From Pseudomonas nicosulfuronedens (GTDB lineage Bacteria > Pseudomonadota > Gammaproteobacteria > Pseudomonadales > Pseudomonadaceae), in assembly GCF_005877905.1 (NCBI RefSeq), contig NZ_SWDV01000013.1:160603-224602 (forward strand): a DNA stretch of 64,000 bases. The letters run 5' to 3'. Positions 53,598 to 62,276 of the stretch are shown one piece after another; positions within the stretch are counted from its first letter, which is position 1, and each line of letters begins with the position of its first letter. The translations under genes were made by a program, and so were the position numbers. A model generated the notes under the pieces. That model ran no database searches and was not told where the DNA came from. It saw only the letters and a program-made list of their open reading frames with translations.

Positions 53598-54587
53598 CTA
53601 GGGCCTTTGCGTCCGCCCAGCCGCCAGGGCTTGCGGATTCGCCATGTTCTTCGGTGCTCCGTCGAAGAACGCCACCACGTTGTCGAAGGCATCGCCGAAG
53701 TACAGCTCGTAGCCGTTCTTCTCCACGTACCCCAGGTGCGGGGTGCAGAGTGCGCGGGGATGATTCAGCAGGTCGTTGTCGGGGGCGAGCAGAGGTTCCT
53801 GCTCGAACACGTCCACGGCCGCGTAGCCAGGCCGGCCGGCGTCCAGGGCCTGCCGTAGCGCGCCGGGGGCAATTAGCTCGGCGCGGCTGATATTCACCAG
53901 CAGGGCGCTGGGCTTCATGCCAGCCAGGTCCGTGGAGGTGACCCCATGGCGAGTGCTGTCGGACAGGCGCAGGTTGAGGCTGAGGATATCCGCTTCGGCG
54001 AAGAAGGCTGCGCGCGAAGTGGCCGCCTGATGGCCGTCGGCGACGGCGGCGGCCCGGCTGTTGTCGCTGCCCCAGACCAGCACCGGCATGTCGAACGCCT
54101 GGGCGTAGCGCGCCAGACGCTGGCCGATCTTGCCGTAGCCCCAGATGCCCAGGGTCTGCCCGGCCAGCGCGTGGCCCAGGTTGACCTGCCATTGCCCGCT
54201 CCTGAACGCCTCGATGGCTGGAACGAGTTGCCGGCGTGCGGTGAGGATGAGCGCCCAGGCCAGTTCGGCGGGCGCCACGGGCGAGCCCCGACCCTCCGTC
54301 ACCACGACGCCGCGTTCGGTGCAGGCGTCCAGGTCGAGGTGCCCCGAGACCTTGCCCGTCTGGCTGATCAGTTTGAGCCTGGGCAGTCTGTCGAGCAGCG
54401 CAGCGTCGATGCGGGTGCGCTCGCGGGTGAGCACCAGCGCGTCTGCATCGGCGAAGCGCGCAGCCAGTTCGTCCGGCGAGGCGGGCCCCAGGTCATGCAG
54501 CACGTGGACATCGTGCCCGGCCAGTCGGGTGTAGCAGTCCAGCGTCCGGATCACGTCCTGGTAGTCATCGGGAATGACGATGTTCAT
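53598..54587 (-). CDS. D-2-hydroxyacid dehydrogenase
   Basis: A 329-aa NAD-dependent dehydrogenase of the SerA/PdxB type. It starts MNIVIPDDYQDVIRTLDCY; the Rossmann motif is GIWGYGKIGQRLARYA (about aa 143-158). The catalytic trio reads R in LVNISRAELI, E in DVFEQEP and H in CTPHLGYVE. The N-terminus is typical of a well-spread Pseudomonas hydroxyacid dehydrogenase of unknown substrate. An upstream in-frame ATG at 54659 would add 24 residues without homology. The final residues (AAGRTQRP) extend beyond the fold. It appears to be a single gene. Confidence 0.92.
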   Translation of the reverse strand: MNIVIPDDYQDVIRTLDCYTRLAGHDVHVLHDLGPASPDELAARFADADALVLTRERTRIDAALLDRLPRLKLISQTGKVSGHLDLDACTERGVVVTEGRGSPVAPAELAWALILTARRQLVPAIEAFRSGQWQVNLGHALAGQTLGIWGYGKIGQRLARYAQAFDMPVLVWGSDNSRAAAVADGHQAATSRAAFFAEADILSLNLRLSDSTRHGVTSTDLAGMKPSALLVNISRAELIAPGALRQALDAGRPGYAAVDVFEQEPLLAPDNDLLNHPRALCTPHLGYVEKNGYELYFGDAFDNVVAFFDGAPKNMANPQALAAGRTQRP

Positions 54588-54816
54588 GGGGAATCCGCCT
54601 CTGCGCTTGTTTGGTTTAACGCAGGACGATATCCGATCTTCAGGAGGCTTTCGATCCATGACGTCGCGATGGCAATGGTCGTCTTACTGCGTTTGCCATC
54701 GACTATCCCCAACATGCTGTCGTGCAGCTTGAGGGCAGCCCAGGATTGCCTGAATTCCCATGCGAGCATGGAGTGCTGACTTCATTTTTGTGCCAATGCG
54801 GATTCATGGGAAGCAA

Positions 54817-55800
54817 TCAGCTTGCTTGCCCATCAGTCAGTCCGGAATGAGCAGGCATTACCCTGCGAGCATCTCGGCGTACGGCTTGTGGCGGCACACC
54901 GAAGCCGCGCATGAAGACTTCTCGCATATGACGGCGATCTCGGAAACCTGTCTCCCTGGCCACTACATCGAGTGAGTGGCGGCTTTGCTCGATCATCAGC
55001 CGGGCGGCTTCCAGGCGCAGCCCTTCGATGGCCTTGGCCGGGGACTGCCCCGTCTCGGCGGTGAACACGCGGGTGAACTGGCGGGGGCTGAGGTGTGCGA
55101 TATCGGCGAGTTCCTCGACGCCCAGCGGTTGCTTCAGGTGCTGTCGGGCATAGTTCAGGACGCTCTGGATACGATCGGATTTGGGGGCGAGGTCGAGCAT
55201 TTCAGAGTGCTGCGATTGACCACCCGAGCGGTGCTGGTGCATCACCAACTTGTGCGCCACCGAGCGGGCGACCTCGGGCCCCAGATCCTTCTCCACCAGG
55301 CCGACGGCGAGGTCGAGGCCGGCGGTCATGCCGGCCGATGTCCAGAAGGGCCCATCGACGATGTAGATACGATCTTCCTCGACCGAGATATCTGGATGGC
55401 GACTCTGCAAGGCCTGGGCGTAGGCCCAATGAGTTGTTGCACGCCGCCCGGCGAGCAGCCCTGCTTCTGCGAGGATAAAGCCGCCAGTGCAGATACCGAC
55501 GGTGCGGCGCGCTTGGCTACCGGCCTTGCGCACGAAGTCGAGAACCGTTGCTGCTGTCTCGCTCTCCAGCGGGTTGTTAACCCCGACCACCATCCAGGTG
55601 TCGGCCAGTCTTGGCGCTTGCAGGGGGCGGGTCTGCATCGTCAGGCCCAGCGAGGAACGAACCAGGCCTCCGGATGGCGAGAAGTGCTCGATGCTGTAGA
55701 CCGGCTTGCCAACCGCCAGATTGGCAAACTCGAAGACCGACTGGGTGGCCAGGGAGAGCACTTGGAACCCGTCCGTAAGCAGATAGCCGATGCGGTGCAT
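54817..55800 (-). CDS. GlxA-type AraC regulator with DJ-1/PfpI domain
   Basis: A 327-aa regulator. The N-terminal DJ-1/PfpI-like domain (about aa 5-180) begins MHRIGYLLTDGFQVLSLA and keeps the nucleophile-elbow cysteine region RTVGICTGGFILAEAG. The C-terminal AraC domain has VEELADIAHLSPRQFTRVF and SLDVVARETGFRDRRHMREV. This layout is GlxA/CdhR/ArgR-like; members sense amino acids or quaternary amines. The frame runs on upstream to 56919, but that part is antisense to the SDR gene; the start is 55800. It is divergent from the SDR gene (108 bp) and likely regulates it. Confidence 0.92.
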   Translation of the reverse strand: MHRIGYLLTDGFQVLSLATQSVFEFANLAVGKPVYSIEHFSPSGGLVRSSLGLTMQTRPLQAPRLADTWMVVGVNNPLESETAATVLDFVRKAGSQARRTVGICTGGFILAEAGLLAGRRATTHWAYAQALQSRHPDISVEEDRIYIVDGPFWTSAGMTAGLDLAVGLVEKDLGPEVARSVAHKLVMHQHRSGGQSQHSEMLDLAPKSDRIQSVLNYARQHLKQPLGVEELADIAHLSPRQFTRVFTAETGQSPAKAIEGLRLEAARLMIEQSRHSLDVVARETGFRDRRHMREVFMRGFGVPPQAVRRDARRVMPAHSGLTDGQAS

Positions 55801-55908
55801 GATGAGTTCTCGAATGTCCTTAATCACTACCTTATACGTCATTTGAGATATCGCCAAGCTGCTGCATTCTGATCTCCAGTTCCTCCCAACCGCCGCTGGA
55901 GAATCGAC

Positions 55909-56703
55909 ATGACTCACTCTCAACCTGGTACTGCACTGATCACCGGCGCCTCGTCCGGAATTGGCGCCATCTATGCTGAACGCCTGGCTCGTCGTGGCTA
56001 TGACCTGATCCTGGTCGCCCGTAACCGTGGGCGTCTGAATGCGCTGGCCAAGCGCCTGAGCGATGAAACCGGACGTGCCATTGAAGTCGAGGTCGCCGAT
56101 CTGGCCGACAGGGCCGATCTGGCCCGGGTCGAAGATCTGCTCCGCTCGGATGCCAGCATCTCTGTGCTGGTAAACAACGCCGGTGTCGGTGCAACCCGCC
56201 CCTTGCTGGAGTCGAATGTCGACAAGCTGGAGGACCTGCTCACGCTGAACGTGAATGTGCTGACGCGCCTGACCTATGCCGCCGTGCCCGGCTTCGTCGC
56301 TCGCGGTGGCGGCACGCTGATCAACATCGCTTCCATCGTCGCCATTGCACCGGAGGTGCTGAATGGTGTGTACGGTGGCTCCAAGGCATTCGTCCTCGCC
56401 TTCAGTCAATCGCTGCGCCATGAACTGGCGGACAAGAACGTCCGAGTACAGGTGGTACTGCCTGGTGCAACCGCCACCGACTTCTGGGGCCTGGCCGGCA
56501 CACCGCTGGAACATCTGCCGGACGCTATCGTGATGAAGGCGGACGACATGGTGGATGCGGCGCTCGCCGGGCTCGACCAGGGCGAGTTCGTCACCATTCC
56601 GGCGCTCCCGGAAATCAACGACTTGAATGACTATGAAACGGCGCGCCAGAAACTGATGCCCAATTTGTCGCGCAACGTGCCGGCAGCCAGATATCAGGTT
56701 TGA
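55909..56703 (+). CDS. Short-chain dehydrogenase/reductase
   Basis: A 264-aa classical SDR with TGASSGIG (aa 12-19) for NAD(P), NNAGVG, and catalytic S142, Y155 and K159 in IASIV and VYGGSK. VARNRGRLNALA after the second strand suggests NADP preference. The substrate is unknown. It starts 108 bp from the divergent GlxA-type regulator. Two short hairpins (56721-56752) follow the stop. Confidence 0.93.
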   Translation: MTHSQPGTALITGASSGIGAIYAERLARRGYDLILVARNRGRLNALAKRLSDETGRAIEVEVADLADRADLARVEDLLRSDASISVLVNNAGVGATRPLLESNVDKLEDLLTLNVNVLTRLTYAAVPGFVARGGGTLINIASIVAIAPEVLNGVYGGSKAFVLAFSQSLRHELADKNVRVQVVLPGATATDFWGLAGTPLEHLPDAIVMKADDMVDAALAGLDQGEFVTIPALPEINDLNDYETARQKLMPNLSRNVPAARYQV

Positions 56704-56720
56704 ATCGGGCGAATACCGGG

Positions 56721-56752
56721 CCTGCCTGAGGGCAGGTCCGGCCTGGCAGGCC
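56721..56752 (+). terminator. Tandem short hairpins after the SDR gene
   Basis: CCTGCC-TGAG-GGCAGG (56721-56736) and then GGCCTGCC-like GCCTGGCAGGC pairing up to 56752. GC-rich and close to the stop codon, but without a T tract. The rest of 56753-56983 shows nothing recognisable. Confidence 0.35.
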
Positions 56753-56983
56753 GACCAAGGCGTGCGGGTACCTTTCCTCGCACCACCTGGGCGGATGTCG
56801 AAACTGCTCGGGATATCATGTTCCACGTCGCTTCTGTGGGAGAGAAGGACGCCAAAGTTGAACGCGCGTTGGCGAACATCGCGCCACGTCTTCAAGGGGT
56901 TCGAAGGCGGGTGGTTCACTGTTGGCTAACGACCCAGCGAGGACATTGCGCAGAGAAGGCGCTCCGAGCAGGCTGGTGCAGCT

Positions 56984-57874
56984 TCAGCGTCTGGCTTCCA
57001 GTGCCTGTCGTATCCTTTGCACTAGCTGCTTTTCGAGAGCTGCCTCATCCGCCCCCATCGCGTGCATGGCACAGCAGGCGGTGGAGTCTCCAACGGCACA
57101 TCGATAGACCGCAATAACGCTTCCTGGCCCGCACCCGGTATGCCCAGCCAACGTCAGATCACCCTCTATGCCTCCTCGCATCAGGCCCAGCGCATACCCA
57201 GGCGCTACCCAGGGCCGGCCTGCCATCGGGCCGCCCAGTGCTCGCGTCGCCTGCATTTCCTGAAGCAGGTTGGCGGGCAGGAGATCTCCTGCAAGCACAC
57301 CATCAAGCAGTCGGGCAGCCTGCGAGACAGGGCCAATCAGCAGTCCGTGATAGACCCAGCCGGGGTCGTAATTCAACGAACTGCCCAGGCACGCTCCACT
57401 CAGTTCAGTTCGCTCCATTGCCAAGCGAGCCGTCGATATGCCCAGCGGGCCCAGGACTTGTTGCCGGAGAGCCTCTGAGAGCGGCAAATCGGCAGCACGC
57501 TCGATGATTTGGGCTACCAGCATGAAACCAACATTCGAGTAGCGCCAACCCGTTCCGGGGCTGTATCGGAGGCGGTGGCCATCCAGGCGCCGCATCATTT
57601 CGTCTGCGGGCCATGCTGGTTCACGGTTGGCTACGGCGGCGTGGTACTCGGCCAGTTCGCCATAGTCCGCAAGGCCTGCTTCGTGACGCAAAAGCTGGCG
57701 CAGAGTGAAGGCACCTTCGGGAAGCAACGCATCCAGATCGAGCCTACCGTCGCGCACCAACGTCAGAGCAGTCGCGGCCAAAACCGTTTTCGTGAAACTC
57801 CACCAGGGCACCAGGGGTTCGTCCTGCAAGGGCGGTGTTGTTGATCGGCCGTTGATAAGGGTAGAGCTCAGCAT
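56984..57874 (-). CDS. Serine hydrolase of the beta-lactamase (class C/S12) family
   Basis: A 296-aa protein with the serine hydrolase triad motifs: SFTK (S26, K29) in VPWWSFTKTVLAA, YSN in GWRYSNVGFML, and HTG in LAGHTGCGPGS, as in class C beta-lactamases and D,D-peptidases. No signal peptide, so it is probably a cytosolic esterase. The start is uncertain: 57874 is the first ATG after a repeat, but no Shine-Dalgarno is seen; the 57985 ATG would place the N-terminus inside the repeat at 57988's edge. SxxK so near the N-terminus is odd and may reflect an N-terminal truncation. Confidence 0.75.
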   Translation of the reverse strand: MLSSTLINGRSTTPPLQDEPLVPWWSFTKTVLAATALTLVRDGRLDLDALLPEGAFTLRQLLRHEAGLADYGELAEYHAAVANREPAWPADEMMRRLDGHRLRYSPGTGWRYSNVGFMLVAQIIERAADLPLSEALRQQVLGPLGISTARLAMERTELSGACLGSSLNYDPGWVYHGLLIGPVSQAARLLDGVLAGDLLPANLLQEMQATRALGGPMAGRPWVAPGYALGLMRGGIEGDLTLAGHTGCGPGSVIAVYRCAVGDSTACCAMHAMGADEAALEKQLVQRIRQALEARR

Positions 57875-57987
57875 CAGATATTCGCGCAGGAATGACAGGT
57901 CAGTTTTGAGGATGGGACGACAACTTAGCCCATTTCCACGGGGCCCCCCACTTGATGTGTTCCGATACGGGGCATTCCACGCCAAAG

Positions 57988-58047
57988 ACCGCTTCTGGCC
58001 GATGACTGCCCCTGGTGAGAGGCGGCTACAGACCCATAGCGGACGTT
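57988..58047 (+). repeat. 60-bp CCGCTTCTGGCCGAT...CATAGCGGAC repeat, copy A
   Basis: ACCGCTTCTGGCCGATGACT through GACCCATAGCGGACGTT. It is about 75% identical to the copy at 61714-61776, in the same orientation. The ends are short inverted repeats (CCGCT/AGCGG). The two copies flank four genes. Confidence 0.7.
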
Positions 58048-58117
58048 CAGGTACGACGCCGATCCGGCCTCAATGTCGTCCCCGCCACTTGGCTGGCGGG
58101 AATGCTCCAGTCAGGGA

Positions 58118-58756
58118 CTACATGAAGTAAGGCTTGTCGCCCTCGCTCCCGGGTTTATTCACGCCCAGACTCGCACCCACATGCAGGCCGGGGGTCCGGA
58201 TCAGATGGATGACCAGGTCGCCCACGCTCCTGCGCGACACCACCGTGCCTTTGAACGGTTCATCCTTGCCGGTGGTTTCGTAGTCCACTTCGTCCTCGTC
58301 GGTCAGCCACGCTGGGCGCAGGATGGTGAATTCCAGCCCTGAGGCTTCGATGGCATCGGCTGCGCGCCGGTAGTACTTGAGCGGCTCGCCGATGACTTCG
58401 TGATTCCACTGGCCAAACTTGCCAGGGATTTCGTCGTAGATGCCCAGTGAAAGGACAAAGATCAGGCGCTTGACGTGACTGGTCTGCATGGCATCGATCA
58501 CGCTGTTTGCCTGCTCCTCCAGATCGTCGCCGCTGAGATTTGCATAGACAACGTCCTGGCCAGCCATGACCTCGCGCAGCAGTTCCTGATCCAGTACGTT
58601 GCCGATAACCACTCGAGCATTATCAGGCTCCGCTCCGGAAAGCTTCCTGGGGTCGCGCAGCAGTAAGGTCTGCTGCACTCCGCTCAGTTGCCCAAGCCCT
58701 TGTACGACCCACGAAGCGATCTGCCCAGTGGCGCCGAGGATGACTACATTTTTCAT
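58118..58756 (-). CDS. NmrA-like NAD(P)-binding protein
   Basis: A 212-aa atypical SDR. The nucleotide site is ILGATGQIASWVVQGL (G8 to G14), with LLLRDPRKL after the second strand and FVLSLGIYDEIPGKFGQW in the middle. It lacks the YxxxK pair in its usual spacing, as do many NmrA-type redox sensors and isomerase-like proteins. It might bind NADP as a sensor or reduce an unknown substrate. It lies 30 bp downstream of the first alpha/beta hydrolase, so probably the last gene of a three-gene operon. Confidence 0.85.
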   Translation of the reverse strand: MKNVVILGATGQIASWVVQGLGQLSGVQQTLLLRDPRKLSGAEPDNARVVIGNVLDQELLREVMAGQDVVYANLSGDDLEEQANSVIDAMQTSHVKRLIFVLSLGIYDEIPGKFGQWNHEVIGEPLKYYRRAADAIEASGLEFTILRPAWLTDEDEVDYETTGKDEPFKGTVVSRRSVGDLVIHLIRTPGLHVGASLGVNKPGSEGDKPYFM

Positions 58757-58786
58757 GAGGCGCTCCGCGTCTGCGATTTGCGTGGA

Positions 58787-59716
58787 CTAAAGGTATTCCT
58801 TGAAGAAGGGCGCGACCTGAGCCATGGCCAGGGCCACAGGATCTGGCTTGTCGTACAGGTCGTAGTGCGACCAGCCTTCGGCGACGAAAATCTGCTTGGC
58901 AGCCGATGCTGCCCGGCCATAGATCTCCCAGCCGTCGCGGTAGGCGCCAAAGGCACCGGGCTTGTCACCAATCACCACCAGCAGCGGTTGGGTCAGTAGC
59001 GTTTCGGCATGGGCGAATGCATCCCAGGCCATCGCTGCACTGTTGAAGGAGAACAGGCCACTGGTGGCCCCATTGGGTTGCTGGCCGCGTGCGGACTTGT
59101 AGTACTCGGTGGCCTCCAGTACGTCGATGTCTTTCAGGCCGGCCTGTTTCCCGGCTTCCACCGACTCCGGCAGGTAGTCGATCACATGGCGTGGCGCGTC
59201 CTGGGCTTCGGCGGTGCGCTGGGCGGCCATCGCTTTCAGGGCGCCGAGCGGATCGAACTGGCTGAAACCTTCGCGGATCAGCCGCCCGAAGTTGACACCG
59301 GTAATCGAGACTAGGGCTTTGATGCGGTGATCAGTGATCGCTGCGTTGATGGTGTAGGCACCACCGCCGCAGATGCCGATGGCGCCAATGCGTTGCGCAT
59401 CCACATAGGGCTGGGCGACCAGGAAGTCGATAGCGAAGCGGATATCGGAAACGCGGATGGCCGGGTCTTCGATGAAGCGTGGTTCGCCACCACTGGCGCC
59501 CTGGAAGCTGGCATCGAAGGCGAGTACGACGAAGCCCTGTTCGGCCAGTTGCTGGCCGTAGACGTTGCCCGAGGTCTGCTCCTTGCAGCTGCCAATGGGG
59601 TGGGTGCTGACAATCGTGGGGTATTTCTTGCTCTCATCGAAACCCGGCGGCAGGTACAGGTTGGCGGCCGAGTCCCAGCCCAGGTTGCGGTAGGTGACGT
59701 GCTGGATGGTGGTCAT
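58787..59716 (-). CDS. Dienelactone-hydrolase-like alpha/beta hydrolase, paralogue 1
   Basis: A 309-aa alpha/beta hydrolase. The nucleophile elbow is GICGGG with Cys116 in place of Ser, as in dienelactone hydrolases. The acid and base regions are VVIGDKPGAF and EGWSHYDLYDKP. It aligns along its whole length with the upstream gene (LAEQGFVVLAFDASFQG against LAEQGFLAIAFDASFQG). The ATG at 59716 follows TCGGAGCACGCAGC. Substrate unknown; relatives are often called acetyl xylan esterase-like or YcjY-like. Confidence 0.87.
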   Translation of the reverse strand: MTTIQHVTYRNLGWDSAANLYLPPGFDESKKYPTIVSTHPIGSCKEQTSGNVYGQQLAEQGFVVLAFDASFQGASGGEPRFIEDPAIRVSDIRFAIDFLVAQPYVDAQRIGAIGICGGGAYTINAAITDHRIKALVSITGVNFGRLIREGFSQFDPLGALKAMAAQRTAEAQDAPRHVIDYLPESVEAGKQAGLKDIDVLEATEYYKSARGQQPNGATSGLFSFNSAAMAWDAFAHAETLLTQPLLVVIGDKPGAFGAYRDGWEIYGRAASAAKQIFVAEGWSHYDLYDKPDPVALAMAQVAPFFKEYL

Positions 59717-59743
59717 GCTGCGTGCTCCGAACAAGGGAATGGC

Positions 59744-60658
59744 TTACAGGCGGCTCTGGAAAAATCCGGCCAGCACCGACACGGCTTCGTCGACATAGGG
59801 TTGCTTGTCATAGAGCGACATGTGGTTGGCGCCCTCGATCAGGTGCAGGTGCTTGTCGCTGGAGGCCGCACGGGCGAGCAGGTCATCGCTCATCCATTTG
59901 CTGCCGGCCTGGGTGCCCGCGACGATCTGCAACGGTTGGGTCAGGAAGGCCTCGGCCTTGTGGTAGGCGTCGTAGGTGATGATCTGCGGCAGGCTGCGGG
60001 CGGTCATGAAGCCCGGTGCATTGGGGTGTTCGCAGCGCGGGGTGTGGTAGTACTCCCAGGCTTCGCGCAGTTCTTCGTTGGGGGCATCTTCTTCGCGCAT
60101 CGGTGCCAGGGGCAGGGTGGCCAGCTCCTTGCCTTGTGCATCCTGGGTGCGGGCCTGGGAACCGTGCTCGATGTACGGCAGGGCCTCGGCATCCTTGACG
60201 GTGTTCTCCCAGCCATTGCGGAACATCTGGCCGATGTTCACGGCGCTGACCGTACCAACTGCCTTGATGCGGCGGTCATTGATCGCAGCGTTGGCGGTGT
60301 AACCGGCGCCTGCGCAGATGCCCATCGCGCCGATTCGGTTGGCATCGACGTACGGAAGAGTCGTCAGGTAGTCGATCACGGCACTGATGTCTTCGGTACG
60401 GATGTAGGGGTTCTCCAGCTGGCGCGGCATGCCGGTGCTTTCACCCTGGAAGGACGCATCGAAGGCGATTGCCAGGAAGCCCTGTTCGGCCAGCTTGCGA
60501 GCATACAAGCCAGAGGCCTGCTCCTTGACGCCACCGCCCGGGTGGGCAACGACGATGGCGGGGTACGGTTTGTTCTGGTCGAAACCGGCCGGCAGATGGA
60601 GATCAGCGGCGAGCGTGATGCCATGACCATCGAGGGTTTGAATGCGGATGTGTTGCAT
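59744..60658 (-). CDS. Dienelactone-hydrolase-like alpha/beta hydrolase, paralogue 2
   Basis: A 304-aa paralogue of the next gene with the elbow GICAGAGY and nucleophile Cys115, AHPGGGVKEQ near the oxyanion site, and EGANHMSLYDKQ carrying the histidine. The two enzymes are encoded 27 bp apart and share the DASFQG and PYVDA blocks, so they come from a tandem duplication followed by divergence. It is the first gene of the minus-strand operon, divergent from the LysR gene (117 bp). Confidence 0.88.
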   Translation of the reverse strand: MQHIRIQTLDGHGITLAADLHLPAGFDQNKPYPAIVVAHPGGGVKEQASGLYARKLAEQGFLAIAFDASFQGESTGMPRQLENPYIRTEDISAVIDYLTTLPYVDANRIGAMGICAGAGYTANAAINDRRIKAVGTVSAVNIGQMFRNGWENTVKDAEALPYIEHGSQARTQDAQGKELATLPLAPMREEDAPNEELREAWEYYHTPRCEHPNAPGFMTARSLPQIITYDAYHKAEAFLTQPLQIVAGTQAGSKWMSDDLLARAASSDKHLHLIEGANHMSLYDKQPYVDEAVSVLAGFFQSRL

Positions 60659-60723
60659 GAGCCTGGCTCCTGGGAGTGAGCAACAGGGCGTTGCTCGATG
60701 GATTCATGCTAGGCCCAGTTTTG

Positions 60724-60744
60724 TTTTGGAAAAACGTGCCAAAA
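60724..60744. promoter_or_regulatory. TTTTGG-N9-CCAAAA inverted repeat, candidate LysR site
   Basis: A perfect 6-bp inverted repeat, TTTTGG and CCAAAA with 9 bp between, lies in the 117-bp gap between the divergent hydrolase and LysR genes. It is 32 bp before the LysR start. Confidence 0.5.
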
Positions 60745-60775
60745 TCGACATGACTCGTAAGCAAAGCTAAACAAT

Positions 60776-61696
60776 ATGTCGATCAATCCTGCGCTGCTTC
60801 CCGGCCTGGCCTGGTTCGTCCACATCGCCCGCCATCGCAGTTTCACCAAGGCCGCGACGGAGATGGAAATTTCCCGGGCGGCACTCTCACAGCACCTCAA
60901 AGGTCTTGAGCAGCAGCTCAATGTCCGGTTGTTGCATCGCACGACACGGGACATGTCACTGACCGAAGAAGGCCGGCGCCTGTTCGAGGCGGTAGCGCCC
61001 GCGTTGAAGATGATCGACACAGCCGTTGCCGAGCTCAGTGAAGTGACGTCTGCGCCAACGGGTCTGATTCGAGTCAACTCCTCTCGCATCGCCGCACGGA
61101 CATTGCTGGAGCCCCACCTGGGGGAATTCCTTTCCCGCTATCCCGGATTGCGGCTGGAACTGGTACTCAACGATGGCTTCGCCAACATCATTGCCGACGG
61201 AGCCGATGTAGGGGTTCGGCTGGGCGAGAGCCTGGACGAACACATGGTGGCCGTGCCGATCACGCCGCGAATCGAGATGGCGATCGTCGGATCACCAGCG
61301 TATTTCAAGCGCCATGGCATCCCGCAGACACCGGCCGATCTGGTGCAGCACAATTGCCTCGCCTACCGCTTCACCAGCAGCGGGACGCTGGATCGCTGGG
61401 CTTTTACGTCGCCGGAGGACGAGACAATCACTCAGGTGTTCGAGCCAAGGGGCAGCGTCGTCTTCAACGACGACGAGAGCATGCTCAAGGCCGCCGTCCA
61501 GGGCGTCGGGCTGATCAAGTACCTGGACGTCTGCGTCCGCGAGCAACTGGCATCCGGAGAACTGGTGCGCGTGCTGCAGCCCTGGTGCCAGTCCTTCCCC
61601 GGCTTCTACCTGTATGCCCCCACGCGCGCCCAGATGCCGGCCAAGGTGCGGGCGCTGATCGACTTCCTCGTAGAAAAGCGTGAAGCCATGGGCTGA
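60776..61696 (+). CDS. LysR-family regulator
   Basis: A 306-aa LysR protein. The HTH reads FVHIARHRSFTKAATEMEIS with AALSQHLKGLEQQLNVRL; the effector domain spans about aa 90-300. It is divergent from the hydrolase, hydrolase, NmrA-like operon and probably regulates it. The 3' end is followed 17 bp later by copy B of a 60-bp repeat. Confidence 0.93.
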   Translation: MSINPALLPGLAWFVHIARHRSFTKAATEMEISRAALSQHLKGLEQQLNVRLLHRTTRDMSLTEEGRRLFEAVAPALKMIDTAVAELSEVTSAPTGLIRVNSSRIAARTLLEPHLGEFLSRYPGLRLELVLNDGFANIIADGADVGVRLGESLDEHMVAVPITPRIEMAIVGSPAYFKRHGIPQTPADLVQHNCLAYRFTSSGTLDRWAFTSPEDETITQVFEPRGSVVFNDDESMLKAAVQGVGLIKYLDVCVREQLASGELVRVLQPWCQSFPGFYLYAPTRAQMPAKVRALIDFLVEKREAMG

Positions 61697-61713
61697 ATAG
61701 GATGGGGTTGCTC

Positions 61714-61776
61714 AATGTCCGCTCCTGGCCGATTTCTGCCGCTGGTGGGAGGCAGCTACCGACCCATAGCGGACAT
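61714..61776 (+). repeat. 60-bp CCGCTCCTGGCCGAT...CATAGCGGAC repeat, copy B
   Basis: AATGTCCGCTCCTGGCCGAT through GACCCATAGCGGACAT, with terminal inverted ends GTCCGCT/AGCGGAC. Same orientation as copy A at 57988. Confidence 0.75.
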
Positions 61777-62276
61777 ATGTTCGCGTCAGCCCTCCAGAGA
61801 CTAATTGCAGCTTTCGGGTAGGTTGGATGCGCTCGTCTTACCTGGCATGAGCGGCTTCTCCTCATGATCCGCTCGCCTGGGTTTCACCCCGTTGCCATGG
61901 TCGATTTGAAAATGGTTGAAACTTCAGATATTGCCGGGCATCCCTCGCAATGCGGTGCTGAAGGCCTGCGAGCAACACCCTGGCGGAGTGTTGCCGTCGA
62001 CGTCTGTGCAGTGGCTACGTGAAACCAGCTGACTTGTACCGCCGAACAGCCCGTACCCTTGTTCGGCAGATTGGCCAGCTGCCACTGCCTCTCGTTGTGC
62101 CGATCGCAGAGCAACGGTATGGCCGAGAAACTTCTGAAAACGGTGACGCTCGGCAACTTCTGCCTCATGCCCGATGTGCGTTATGTCTGTGGCTATACTC
62201 TGCGCCAGCCGAGCCACCTGCCTCGCGCAGCATCTGCAAGCCTTTCCCATGGCAGCCAGGGATATTGGAGGTCAAC
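61777..62276. other. 500-bp gap without a convincing gene
   Basis: Lies between repeat copy B and the antiporter start. A plus-strand frame at 61906-62032 reads protein-like but has no start codon and is probably a remnant or chance. A long minus-strand frame (61924-62250) has no ribosome site or family pattern. The antiporter's promoter should be here. Confidence 0.45.

Noticed and set aside
55801..56919. Upstream extension of the GlxA-type regulator frame
   Set aside because: It runs antisense through the SDR gene; the proper start with the DJ-1 domain is at 55800.
56818..57117. A 99-aa plus-strand frame after the SDR gene
   Set aside because: Its second half is antisense to the serine hydrolase; the first half has no ribosome site and no known pattern.
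61906..62032. A plus-strand stretch that reads GIPRNAVLKACEQHPGG near its end
   Set aside because: Looks somewhat protein-like but has no start codon and a stop just upstream; could be a gene remnant or chance. Not enough to call a pseudogene.
61924..62250. A 108-aa minus-strand frame upstream of the antiporter
   Set aside because: No ribosome site, Cys/His-rich shadow composition, no family resemblance.
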